Positions 18,634 to 26,298 of a stretch of 64,000 nucleotides of DNA are shown piece by piece. How positions within the stretch are numbered: the first letter of the stretch is position 1; the number at the start of each line of letters is the position of its first letter. The position numbers and the translations under genes were made by a program. The stretch covers positions 5,459,001-5,523,000 of the forward strand of contig NZ_JACCBF010000001.1 in the NCBI RefSeq assembly GCF_013409625.1. The letters are read 5' to 3'. The stretch is from Nocardioides kongjuensis (lineage in GTDB: Bacteria > Actinomycetota > Actinomycetes > Propionibacteriales > Nocardioidaceae). A model generated the notes under the pieces. The model worked only from the letters and a program-made list of their open reading frames with translations. It made no database searches and was not told the DNA's origin.

Positions 18634-19289
18634 GCACCCCGATCCGCGTGGTCGTCGTCGACGACCACCAGATCGTCCGCGACGGACTCACCTCGCTGCT
18701 CGGCGCGCTCGACGGCATCGAGGTCGTCGGCTCCGCCTCCGACGGTCGCGAGGCGCTGCACGTCGTCGAGGACACCGCGCCCGACCTGGTGGTCATGGAC
18801 ATCCAGATGCCGCACCTCGACGGCATCGAGGCGACCCGGTTCCTCACCGGCCGCAACCCCGCGCTGCGGGTGGTCATGCTGACCATGAACGAGGACGACG
18901 ACACGGTGCTCAGCGCGATCCGCGCCGGGGCGTGCGGCTACCTGCTCAAGGGCGCCGGCGCCGACGAGGTGCAGCACGCGATCCGCTCGGCCGCCGCCGG
19001 CGGGATGGTGTTCGGCGCCAGCCTCGCCGCCAAGGTCGCCGGCTTCTTCGCCGGTGCCCTCCCGACCCAGCGCGCCGACGACGACCCCTTCCCCGAGCTC
19101 AGCGAGCGCGAGCGGGACGTGCTCCAGCGCATCGCCGCGGGCCGGTCCAACGACGAGATCGCGGCCGCCCTCTACGTCTCCAACAAGACCGTGCGCAACA
19201 CGGTCTCGGCCATCTACGCCAAGCTGCACGCCACCGGCCGTGCCGACGCCATCGTCAAGGCCCGGGAGGCGGGCTACGGTCGCGACTGA
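18630..19289 (+). CDS. NarL/LuxR-family response regulator
   Basis: The 219-residue regulator has a receiver domain with acidic pocket D11/D12, phosphorylation site D57 (VVMDIQMP) and a conserved Lys in YLLKGAGADE. A LuxR-type helix-turn-helix follows (LSERERDVLQRIAAGRSNDEIA, then TVRNTVSAIYAKL). The ATG overlaps the kinase stop (ATGA), so the two form one operon. Targets are unknown; the adjacent membrane gene and hemQ are candidates by position only. Confidence 0.93.
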   Translation: MSTPIRVVVVDDHQIVRDGLTSLLGALDGIEVVGSASDGREALHVVEDTAPDLVVMDIQMPHLDGIEATRFLTGRNPALRVVMLTMNEDDDTVLSAIRAGACGYLLKGAGADEVQHAIRSAAAGGMVFGASLAAKVAGFFAGALPTQRADDDPFPELSERERDVLQRIAAGRSNDEIAAALYVSNKTVRNTVSAIYAKLHATGRADAIVKAREAGYGRD

Positions 19290-19297
19290 GGTGTCGG

Positions 19298-19303
19298 CAC
19301 AAT
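19298..19303 (+). promoter_or_regulatory. Possible leaderless -10 for hemQ
   Basis: CACAAT lies seven bases before the ATG at 19311. It favours that start over the ATG at 19302, which would overlap the -10 element. Confidence 0.45.
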
Positions 19304-19310
19304 GGGAGGC

Positions 19311-20036
19311 ATGTCGGACCCCCAGGCGCACATCCAGAGCAACGCGGCGAAGATCAACGAGCTCAACGACACCATCCGCTTCACCATGTGGTCGGTGTTC
19401 CGGCTCGAGCAGACGCTCGGTCCCGACGAGGTCGTTCGCAAGGACGAGACCGCCGAGCTGGAGGCCTTCCTCGCCGAGCTGGCCGCCGAGGACGTCGTCG
19501 TCCGTGGCCTGTACGACGTCGCGGGGCTGCGCGCCGACGCCGACCTGATGGTCTGGTGGCACGCCGCCGACAGCGACCAGCTGCAGGGCGCCTACCACCG
19601 GCTGCGCCGTACCGCCTTCGGGTCGCGGCTCGCCCCGGTCTGGTCGCAGATGGCACTGCACCGCCCCGCGGAGTTCAACCGCAGCCACCTGCCGGCGTTC
19701 CTCGCCGACGAGCGTGCCCACGCGTACGCCGCGGTCTACCCCTTCGTCCGCTCCTACGAGTGGTACCTCCTCGAGGACGCCGAGCGCCGCCGCCTGCTCG
19801 CCGAGCACGGCCAGATGGCCCGCGGCTACCCCGACGTGCGCGCCAACACCGTCCCCAGCTTCGCGCTCGGCGACTACGAGTGGATCCTCGCCTTCGAGGC
19901 CGACGACCTCACCCGGATCGTCGACCTGATGCGTCACCTGCGCGGCTCGGAGACTCGCCGCCACGTGCGCGAGGAGGTGCCGTTCTACACCGGTCGCCGC
20001 GTCGAGGTCGCCGAGCTGCTGACCCGGCTGCCCTGA
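19311..20036 (+). CDS. hemQ: Coproheme decarboxylase HemQ (ChdC), chlorite dismutase-like
   Basis: The 241-residue protein matches actinobacterial HemQ. Characteristic stretches are [50 protein letters not shown], and [20 protein letters not shown] followed by [10 protein letters not shown]. HemQ uses peroxide to remove two propionate carboxyl groups from coprohaem III, the last step of the coproporphyrin route. That fits hemY upstream. The start at 19311 is preferred because of the promoter spacing. The 3' 128 bases are overlapped on the other strand by the end of the DUF998 gene. Confidence 0.93.
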   Translation: MSDPQAHIQSNAAKINELNDTIRFTMWSVFRLEQTLGPDEVVRKDETAELEAFLAELAAEDVVVRGLYDVAGLRADADLMVWWHAADSDQLQGAYHRLRRTAFGSRLAPVWSQMALHRPAEFNRSHLPAFLADERAHAYAAVYPFVRSYEWYLLEDAERRRLLAEHGQMARGYPDVRANTVPSFALGDYEWILAFEADDLTRIVDLMRHLRGSETRRHVREEVPFYTGRRVEVAELLTRLP

Positions 20037-20685
20037 GCACCAGCCAGCTCGGCGCCGCGGCCAGCCACACGGCGGTGAGGCTCACGCCGAGCCGCTGGAC
20101 CAGGCCGAGGTAGGCCGCGCTGCCGTTGAGCAGCAGGGTCGCGGTCAGCACGGCGTCGATCGCGCCGCACAGCGCGGCGCCGACTCCCACGGCCAGCAGG
20201 ACGAGCCGGCGCCGGTCCGCACCGTGGCGGCGCAGCGCGAGGCTGCAGGTCACCAGCACCACCAGGAAGGCGAGCGTCTCCAGGAAGCTGGACACGCCGT
20301 GCGGCTCGCTCACCTTGGCCCACCACGCCCCGGTGCCGGGGTCGGGGAGCGCCGCGCCGAAGGTGTACGACGTCGACAGCGGCACCGCCGCCTCGAAGAC
20401 CGCGCACACCGAGAGCACGACGAGCGGGGCCCAGACCGCGGCACAGCGCCGGGTCAGGACCCACGACAACGCCGCCCCGGCCCCCAGAGCGACGCCGGCG
20501 ACGACGTCGGCGATCCGGAACACGCGGTGGTGGGGCTGGCCGAGCGCGGACAGCTCGCTGATGAAGCTGGTGCGCAGGTCGGCGTCGACCGGGAGGACGA
20601 GCTGGAGCACCCAGTCGGCGTACCCGAGGCCGCCGACCACCAGGAGCGTGATCGCCAGCCACTGAAGGCGGCTGGGCGGCGTCAC
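19909..20685 (-). CDS. DUF998 family membrane protein
   Basis: The 258-residue protein has about six membrane helices ([55 protein letters not shown] and others) and the [18 protein letters not shown] motif typical of DUF998. Its GTG start overlaps the lysX stop (GTGA), so it is translationally coupled to lysX and may help in membrane lipid modification; that link is inference. The last ~40 residues are Arg/Gly-rich and antisense to the end of hemQ, so the true C-terminus may have drifted through loss of an earlier stop. Confidence 0.75.
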   Translation of the reverse strand: MTPPSRLQWLAITLLVVGGLGYADWVLQLVLPVDADLRTSFISELSALGQPHHRVFRIADVVAGVALGAGAALSWVLTRRCAAVWAPLVVLSVCAVFEAAVPLSTSYTFGAALPDPGTGAWWAKVSEPHGVSSFLETLAFLVVLVTCSLALRRHGADRRRLVLLAVGVGAALCGAIDAVLTATLLLNGSAAYLGLVQRLGVSLTAVWLAAAPSWLVLRAAGSAARRPRRGDRCRTAPPRARGGESPSRAGDASGRRSG

Positions 20686-23600
20686 CACGCGGTCTCCTCG
20701 GCGTCGGGGCGCACCAGCGGGAAGGTCACCGTCGAGCGGATCGGGTCGCCCGACAGCAGCATGAGCAGCCGGTCGACGCCCATGCCGAGGCCGCCCGTCG
20801 GTGGCATGCCGACCTCCAGCGACTGGAGGAACAGCTCGTCGGTGACCATCGCCTCGGGATCGCCGCCGGCGGCGAGCAGGGACTGCGCCTCGAGGCGCCG
20901 GCGCTGCTCGACCGGGTCGGTCAGCTCGCTGTACGCCGTGGCGAGCTCCATCCCGAGCACGACCAGGTCCCAGCGTTCCGCGAGCGCGGGGTTGTCGTCG
21001 CGCGAGCGCGTCAGCGGGCACACCGAGGTCGGGAAGTCGGTGTAGAAGGTCGGCGCCACCGTCGTCGGCTCGACGAGCGCCTCGTAGAGCTCGAGCACGA
21101 CCTGGTCGGCGCTCAGCCCGGCTCCCGCGATGCCGTGGGCAGCGGCCAGCTCGCGCAGGTCCTCGACCGGCGTCGCCCCGTCGACGCGGACGCCGAGCGC
21201 CGCCGACACCGCGTCGTGCACGGTCCGCACCGTCCAGGTGCCGTCGATCGGCAGCTCGTGCTCCTGGCCGTCCGCGTCGCGGTGCACCAGGACGGGCCGG
21301 CCGTGCACCGCGGTGGCCGCGGTGGTCACCAGCTCCTGGCACAGGTGCCGCATCGTCGTGTAGTCGCCGTGGGCGTCGTACGCCTCGAGCGCGGTGAACT
21401 CCGGGTTGTGGGTGCGGTCGGCGCCCTCGTTGCGGAAGACCCGGCCCATCTCGTAGACCCGCTCGACGCCGCCGACGCACAGCCGCTTGAGGTAGAGCTC
21501 GGGGGCGATCCGCAAGGAGAGCGGCAGGTCGTAGGCGTTGCTGTAGGTGGCGAACGGGCGGGCGTTGGCGCCGCCGTGGACCGTGTGCAGGACCGGCGTC
21601 TCGACCTCGAGGTAGTCCTGCCCGTGGAGGGTCTCGCGGATCGCGCGCAGCACCTCGGCCCGGCGCCGGAGGTGCTCGCGGGCGCTGTCGTTCATGGCGA
21701 GGTCGAGGTGGCGCTGGCGGACGCGGAGCTCGGGTGCCATCGGGCCGTTCACGTGCCCCGGCAGCGGGTGGAGGCACTTCGCGAGCATCCGCCAGGAGGT
21801 GGCGAGCACCGACCGCTCGCCGCTGCGGCTGGTGCCGACGGTGCCGTGCAGCTCGACGAGGTCGCCGAGGTCGCAGTCCCCGACGAAGACCTCGAGGGCC
21901 GGCGCGAGGTCGTCGGCCTCCAGGACGCATTGCACGCAGCCGTGCCAGTCGCGAAGCTCCACGAACACGACCCCGCCGTGGTCGCGGATCGCCACCAGCC
22001 GGCCGGCCACGGTCACCGCCGTCCCGTCCTCGGCCGCGAGGGCCGCGGCGGTCGAGGTCGGCCGCTCCCCGGCCGCCGGGTACGGCGCCCGCCCGGCCTG
22101 GGCCATCGACGACATCCGGTCCAGGCGGATCCGCACCTGCTCGGGCCGGCGCCGGCCTCGGGCGCGCAGCTCCTGGTGTGCCTCGACGGCCGCCACGATC
22201 TCGTCGGCCCGCTCCGGGGAGAGGTGCTCGGGCTCCAGCGGCCGCCGGGTCCGGATCCGCTCCGGGACGTCGATGAAGCCCTCGGCGATGCCGGCCGCGA
22301 CGCCGACGCGGGGGATCATCCGCGCGTCGTCGTAGCACAGGAACCGGGGGAACCAGGCGGGCTCGTACTTCACGTTCGAGCGGTAGAGGGCCTCGAGCTG
22401 CCACCAGCGCGACAGCACGAGGAGCACCCGCCGCCAGCCCCGGAGCAGCGGGCCCGCGCCGATCCGCCCGCCCTCCTCGAAGACGGAGCGCAGGACCGCG
22501 AAGTTCAGCGAGATCCGGGCGATCCGGTGCTCGGAGCCGTGCTCGGCGATCGTGCTCACGAGGAACTCGATCACGCCGTTGGGGCCGTCGGGATCGCGCC
22601 GCATCAGGTCGAGCGAGATGCCGGACGTGCCCCACGGCACGAACGACAGCAGCGCGAGCACCGAGCCGTCGGGCGCCAGCGCCTCGGCGAGCAGGCACTC
22701 GCCGTCGGCCGGGTCGCCGAGACGACCCAGTGCCATCGAGAAGCCGCGCTCCGGCTCGTCGCCGCGCCACGCGTCGGCGAGCCGTCGCACCTGCTCCATC
22801 TCCTCGGGTGAGACCTGGTGGTGACGGCGGATCCGGACGGTCAGCCCGTGGCGCCGGGCCCGTCGTACGGCGCGCTGGATGGCCGGCAGCCGTGGCCGGC
22901 GCTGGTTGAAGTCGGCGACCTCGATGATCGCCTCGTCGCCGAGCTGCAGGGCGGTCAGCCCCGCCCGCTCGTAGTGGTGGGCGGCGCGCTCGCTCGCCCC
23001 GAGCACGGCGGGGGACCAGCCGTGGTCGCGCGCGAGCTGCTGCCAGCGGGCGATCGCGTCGGGCCACGACCCGACGTCGCCGATCGGGTCACCGCTGGCC
23101 AGGCACACGCCGACCTCGACCCGGTGCAGGACGACGGCCCGGCCGTCCTCGGAGAACACGGCGGCCTTGTCGCGGCGGGTCGCGAAGTAGCCGAGCGAGT
23201 CGTGGCGCCCGTACTCGTCGAGCAGCGCGCGCACCGCGCGCTCCTCGGGGGCCGTCAGCTTCGCGCGCATCGCCTGGGACTGGAACACGACGGCGAACGC
23301 GCCGAGCAGCGAGACGCCGCCGAGGAACCCGATCAGGTCGCTCACCCAGTCGTCCGGCCGGCCGTCGAACGCACGCGGGCCGATCACGCCACCGGTGGCG
23401 CGGTTGAGCGACCAGAGCAGCCGCTGGTCGCCCGGCAGGGTGCCGTGGAAGAGCTGGAGGAGGAGGAAGCCCAGGCCGATGCTCAGCAGCAGGCACGGCA
23501 CGAGGACGGCGACCGCCTTGAGCACCGATCGCGACCGGACGCGGGTGTTGAACCCGTTGCGCGCGAGCAGCACCACGACGAGCAGCAGGGTGGCGACCGC

Positions 23601-23951
23601 GACCGCGACGTTGCTGCGGGGGCGGGCGGTGAACTCGCCCAGGGCGTCGGCCAGGTTGATGACCAGGACCCCGACCAGGATCCGCCAGCCCGCGCGCTTC
23701 CCGGTGCTCAGGGCGGCGGCGAGCAGCGCCAGGAAGGTGGCGTAGGCGAGGTTCGGCAGGATCAGCAGGACGTTCTCGCTGACGACGGTCAACGGCTCGC
23801 GCAACCCGTGGCGCAGCGAGGGGACCAGGCCGGCGACCGCGCAGACACCGGCCCACACGGCGACCAGGGTCGCGCTCGTCGACGGCACCGTGCGGACCAG
23901 GAGCTCGCGGAAGCCGGTCAGCCGGGCGGGAGCGACTGCTGGTCGAGACAC
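20682..23951 (-). CDS. lysX: LysX: lysylphosphatidylglycerol synthase fused to lysyl-tRNA synthetase
   Basis: This 1089-residue fusion has a multi-helix membrane region (residues about 20-230), a DUF2156-type aminoacyl-PG transferase domain (240-560), an OB fold (about 640-740) and a class II LysRS catalytic domain (760-1089; FRNEGADRTHNPEF motif and C-terminal GLGMGVDRLLML). It charges lysine and transfers it to phosphatidylglycerol, lowering the negative charge of the membrane; in mycobacteria this gives resistance to cationic peptides. The GTG start is set by TAGGGT six bases upstream. It leads an operon with the DUF998 gene. Confidence 0.95.
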   Translation of the reverse strand: MSRPAVAPARLTGFRELLVRTVPSTSATLVAVWAGVCAVAGLVPSLRHGLREPLTVVSENVLLILPNLAYATFLALLAAALSTGKRAGWRILVGVLVINLADALGEFTARPRSNVAVAVATLLLVVVLLARNGFNTRVRSRSVLKAVAVLVPCLLLSIGLGFLLLQLFHGTLPGDQRLLWSLNRATGGVIGPRAFDGRPDDWVSDLIGFLGGVSLLGAFAVVFQSQAMRAKLTAPEERAVRALLDEYGRHDSLGYFATRRDKAAVFSEDGRAVVLHRVEVGVCLASGDPIGDVGSWPDAIARWQQLARDHGWSPAVLGASERAAHHYERAGLTALQLGDEAIIEVADFNQRRPRLPAIQRAVRRARRHGLTVRIRRHHQVSPEEMEQVRRLADAWRGDEPERGFSMALGRLGDPADGECLLAEALAPDGSVLALLSFVPWGTSGISLDLMRRDPDGPNGVIEFLVSTIAEHGSEHRIARISLNFAVLRSVFEEGGRIGAGPLLRGWRRVLLVLSRWWQLEALYRSNVKYEPAWFPRFLCYDDARMIPRVGVAAGIAEGFIDVPERIRTRRPLEPEHLSPERADEIVAAVEAHQELRARGRRRPEQVRIRLDRMSSMAQAGRAPYPAAGERPTSTAAALAAEDGTAVTVAGRLVAIRDHGGVVFVELRDWHGCVQCVLEADDLAPALEVFVGDCDLGDLVELHGTVGTSRSGERSVLATSWRMLAKCLHPLPGHVNGPMAPELRVRQRHLDLAMNDSAREHLRRRAEVLRAIRETLHGQDYLEVETPVLHTVHGGANARPFATYSNAYDLPLSLRIAPELYLKRLCVGGVERVYEMGRVFRNEGADRTHNPEFTALEAYDAHGDYTTMRHLCQELVTTAATAVHGRPVLVHRDADGQEHELPIDGTWTVRTVHDAVSAALGVRVDGATPVEDLRELAAAHGIAGAGLSADQVVLELYEALVEPTTVAPTFYTDFPTSVCPLTRSRDDNPALAERWDLVVLGMELATAYSELTDPVEQRRRLEAQSLLAAGGDPEAMVTDELFLQSLEVGMPPTGGLGMGVDRLLMLLSGDPIRSTVTFPLVRPDAEETAW

Positions 23952-23957
23952 CCGGGA

Positions 23958-23963
23958 ACCCTA
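23958..23963 (-). promoter_or_regulatory. Leaderless -10 for lysX
   Basis: On the minus strand TAGGGT is followed by six bases and the GTG at 23951. Confidence 0.6.
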
Positions 23964-23988
23964 CGACTCCGACCCCGGCTCGTCTCGT

Positions 23989-24017
23989 TTGCAAAGTCTA
24001 TTGACTTAGTGCACTAT
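23989..24017 (+). promoter_or_regulatory. Promoter and palindromes upstream of the cysteine leader peptide
   Basis: TTGCAA (23989-23994) and CACTAT (24012-24017) are 17 bases apart, and CACTAT is six bases before the leader ATG at 24024. Two small repeats lie in the spacer: AAGTC-N4-GACTT (23994-24007) and the perfect palindrome TAGTGCACTA (24007-24016), which touches the -10. A repressor site here is likely. The A+T content is higher than in the flanks. Confidence 0.55.
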
Positions 24018-24023
24018 GGATCC

Positions 24024-24092
24024 ATGACCACCTCCCTCCCAGTCCTGCGTGGCACCCTCCGGGCGTCCGGGCTGTGTTGTCGCTGCTGTTGA
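24024..24092 (+). CDS. Cysteine-rich leader peptide upstream of cysteine dioxygenase
   Basis: This 22-residue open reading frame begins with MTTSLPVLRG and ends CCRCC followed by TGA. Four of its last five codons are Cys, three of them TGT, which is rare in this genome. Short leader peptides are known before sulfur genes in actinobacteria, and poly-Cys leaders mediate cysteine-dependent attenuation in mycobacteria. It ends 44 bases before the cysteine dioxygenase ATG. Ribosome pausing at the Cys codons could couple downstream expression to cysteine supply. It probably acts through translation itself, not as a peptide. Confidence 0.75.
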   Translation: MTTSLPVLRGTLRASGLCCRCC

Positions 24093-24136
24093 TCCGCCCC
24101 ACCCGATCCAGCACCCACAACCCCCGGAGGACCCCC

Positions 24137-24586
24137 ATGACCCAGCTCGCCGTCCTGCCCCTGCTCGAGGTCGTTCGCAACCACGCGGCCGACCCCGACC
24201 TGCTCCACCTGCTCGACCACGACCCGCACGAGCGCTCGTGGATCCGCCTGCTCACCACCGAGGACTACGAGCTCTGGCTGATCTCGTGGCCCGCCGGCGC
24301 CGCCACCGACTGGCACGACCACGGCTCGTCGTCCGGTGCCTTCACCGTCCTGGAGGGCCAGCTCACCGAGCACACCTTCGACGGCGGGCTCCAGCTGATC
24401 GACCTGGGTCCCGGCGACGGCAAGGCGTTCGGCGCGGGCTACGCGCACGACGTCCGCAATGCGACGGACCGCCCCGCCCTCTCGCTGCACGCGTACTCGC
24501 CGCGGCTGCACACCATGACCCGGTTCAAGTTCCACGGCGACCGGCTCGAGGTGCTCGGCGTCGAGCGCGCGGGGGAGGAGTGGTGA
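24137..24586 (+). CDS. Cysteine dioxygenase family protein (cupin)
   Basis: The 149-residue cupin has the iron-binding pattern of thiol dioxygenases: H60 and H62 in WHDHGSS, and H104 in GYAHDVRN. These enzymes oxidise cysteine (or a similar thiol) to the sulfinic acid. The ATG follows a strong CGGAGGA ribosome site. It lies after a cysteine-rich leader peptide, its stop overlaps the next gene's GTG, and that gene encodes a rhodanese. Together they make a small cysteine/sulfur catabolism operon. The best substrate guess is cysteine, but 3-mercaptopropionate cannot be excluded. Confidence 0.9.
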   Translation: MTQLAVLPLLEVVRNHAADPDLLHLLDHDPHERSWIRLLTTEDYELWLISWPAGAATDWHDHGSSSGAFTVLEGQLTEHTFDGGLQLIDLGPGDGKAFGAGYAHDVRNATDRPALSLHAYSPRLHTMTRFKFHGDRLEVLGVERAGEEW

Positions 24587-25032
24587 GCGCCCTGACCGCG
24601 GTGCCCGCGCCTGCGCCCGTCGCCTCCCCTGTCCGGTACGACGGCGTCGACGCCCTCCTCGCCGACGCCCGGTCCCGGCTCGACCGGATCAGCGCCCGGG
24701 CCGCCTTCCAGGAGCTGGTCGCCCTCGGTGCCCTGCTCGTCGACATCCGGCCCGCAGCCCAGCGGGCCCGCGAGGGCGAGGTCGCCCGCTGGCTGCCCGC
24801 CCTCGTCGTCGAGCGCAACGTGCTCGAGTGGCGCTTCGACCCGCGCAGTGACGCCCGGCTGCCCGAGGCGTCGTACGACCGACGGGTGATCGTGCTGTGC
24901 CAGGAGGGCTACACCTCCTCGCTCGCCGCCGACGCGCTGCGCAGCATCGGCATCGAGCGGGCCACCGACGTGATCGGCGGGTTCGCGGCCTGGCGCGAGG
25001 CCGGGATGCCGGTCTCCGGCGTCGCCGCCTGA
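24583..25032 (+). CDS. Rhodanese-like sulfurtransferase
   Basis: The 149-residue protein has one rhodanese domain. The usual N-terminal LLVDIRP motif and the C-terminal GGFAAWREAG motif are present. The active loop is CQEGYTSS with catalytic C106. It moves sulfane sulfur between thiols. The GTG start overlaps the cysteine dioxygenase stop (GTGA), so the two are coupled. The first ~35 residues are an Ala/Pro-rich extension before the domain. Confidence 0.9.
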   Translation: MSALTAVPAPAPVASPVRYDGVDALLADARSRLDRISARAAFQELVALGALLVDIRPAAQRAREGEVARWLPALVVERNVLEWRFDPRSDARLPEASYDRRVIVLCQEGYTSSLAADALRSIGIERATDVIGGFAAWREAGMPVSGVAA

Positions 25033-25055
25033 GCGTCGTCGCGAGGGCTGCTGAG

Positions 25056-25061
25056 TACGCT
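25056..25061 (+). promoter_or_regulatory. Leaderless -10 for msrB
   Basis: TACGCT is followed by seven bases and the msrB ATG at 25069. Confidence 0.6.
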
Positions 25062-25068
25062 GAAGGAC

Positions 25069-25482
25069 ATGGCATACGAGGTCGAGAAGACGGACGAGGA
25101 GTGGCGCGCCGAGCTGACTCCCGAGGAGTACCAGGTGCTCCGCAAGGCCGGCACCGAGCGGGCCTTCACCGGTGAGTACACCGACACCGAGACCAAGGGC
25201 GTCTACCGCTGCAAGGCCTGCCAGGCCAAGCTGTTCGAGTCCGACACGAAGTTCCACTCCGGGTGTGGCTGGCCGAGCTTCTACCAGCCGATCAGCGACA
25301 CCATCGAGTACATCGAGGACAACTCGCACGGCATGAAGCGGGTCGAGGTGCGCTGCGCCAACTGCGGCTCGCACCTCGGCCACGTCTTCCCCGACGGCTA
25401 CGGCACGCCCACGGGAGACCGGTACTGCATCAACTCGATCAGCCTCAGCCTCGAGCCGGCCGACGAGGTCGACCGGGGCTGA
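25069..25482 (+). CDS. msrB: Peptide-methionine (R)-S-oxide reductase MsrB
   Basis: The 137-residue enzyme has the structural zinc cysteines C48, C51, C96 and C99, the catalytic C120 in RYCINS, and the resolving-type C66 in HSGCGWPSF. It reduces methionine-R-sulfoxide in proteins using thioredoxin. It has its own leaderless-type promoter after the cysteine dioxygenase/rhodanese operon. Its last 38 bases overlap the end of the convergent TetR gene. All key residues are intact. Confidence 0.95.
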   Translation: MAYEVEKTDEEWRAELTPEEYQVLRKAGTERAFTGEYTDTETKGVYRCKACQAKLFESDTKFHSGCGWPSFYQPISDTIEYIEDNSHGMKRVEVRCANCGSHLGHVFPDGYGTPTGDRYCINSISLSLEPADEVDRG

Positions 25483-26194
25483 CCGCCTGGCGGACCAGGC
25501 CGAGGACCAGCAGGTCCAGGCCGGCGGCGAACTGGGCGAGGTCGTCGTGCCGGCGGAACTGGTCCGCCATCGAGCGGATCCACGGGAGGTCGTCGTACGC
25601 CTCGCCCTGCCAGCGCTCGACGATGCGGTCGAGCTGCTCCTCCTGCGACAGCGTGGGGTCGACCGCGTCGTCCTGCGCCGACATCTCGGCGGCGACGCCG
25701 ACGACGTAGCCCGTGATCGCGGTGCTGCCGTGGAACTGCTGGCGCGGGGAGAGGCCCATGGCCGCCAGGGCCCGGCCGACCTGCTCCCACACCCGCAGGG
25801 CGTTGGGACGGTCCGCGCCGCCCAGCCGTGACTGCGCCGCGAGCCACGGGTGCTCGTCCATCTGTGCGAACAGCGCCAGCGAGATCCGGCGCACCGTCGC
25901 CGCCGCCTCGAGCACCACCGCGTCGTCGGTGTCGAGCTCGACCTCCATCGGCGGCATGGGTGCGTCGTCCGCGGTCAGCGCGCGCCCGATCAGGGTGTCG
26001 CAGGCCAGGTCCAGCAGCTCGGCCTTGCCGGCGACGTACCAGTAGATGCTGCCCAGGCCGCCGCCCAGCTCGGCGGCCAGGCCGCGCAGGGTGAGGCCGC
26101 TGGTGCCGTCGCGGTCGAGCATCGCGATCGCGGTGTCGACGATCTGGTCGAGCGAGTGGGTCGCGCGGCGGGTCGTCCGAGGGCGTCCTGGCAT
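25445..26194 (-). CDS. TetR-family repressor of the adjacent MFS pump
   Basis: The 249-residue regulator has an N-terminal TetR helix-turn-helix ([26 protein letters not shown] with [15 protein letters not shown], residues 18-60) and a TetR C-terminal ligand domain of the type that follows a 'GGLGSIYWY' motif. It diverges from an MFS exporter gene, and three near-identical palindromes lie between them. This is the standard layout of a drug-efflux repressor that also represses itself. Its ATG lies six bases after TAGGCT (leaderless type). The inducer is unknown. Confidence 0.9.
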   Translation of the reverse strand: MPGRPRTTRRATHSLDQIVDTAIAMLDRDGTSGLTLRGLAAELGGGLGSIYWYVAGKAELLDLACDTLIGRALTADDAPMPPMEVELDTDDAVVLEAAATVRRISLALFAQMDEHPWLAAQSRLGGADRPNALRVWEQVGRALAAMGLSPRQQFHGSTAITGYVVGVAAEMSAQDDAVDPTLSQEEQLDRIVERWQGEAYDDLPWIRSMADQFRRHDDLAQFAAGLDLLVLGLVRQAVSPGRPRRPARG

Positions 26195-26200
26195 GCCCTC

Positions 26201-26206
26201 AGCCTA
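26201..26206 (-). promoter_or_regulatory. Leaderless -10 for the TetR gene
   Basis: On the minus strand TAGGCT precedes the ATG at 26194 by six bases. Confidence 0.55.
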
Positions 26207-26213
26207 GGGCGAG

Positions 26214-26270
26214 TTGACATTCTCGAACAACGTTCTATTCTCGAACAGGGTTCGAATCGAACGTCGTTCG
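26214..26270 (+). promoter_or_regulatory. MFS promoter covered by three TetR operator copies
   Basis: A near-consensus promoter reads TTGACA (26214-26219), 16 bases, TATTCT (26236-26241). Three copies of CGAAC-N3-GTTCG overlap or follow it: 26224-26236 (last base changed to T), 26242-26254 and 26258-26270, the last two perfect. The first touches the -10. Binding of the divergent TetR protein would block the MFS promoter. Confidence 0.85.
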
Positions 26271-26298
26271 AGAATCCTCGTCCTGAAGGGAGGCCGCC

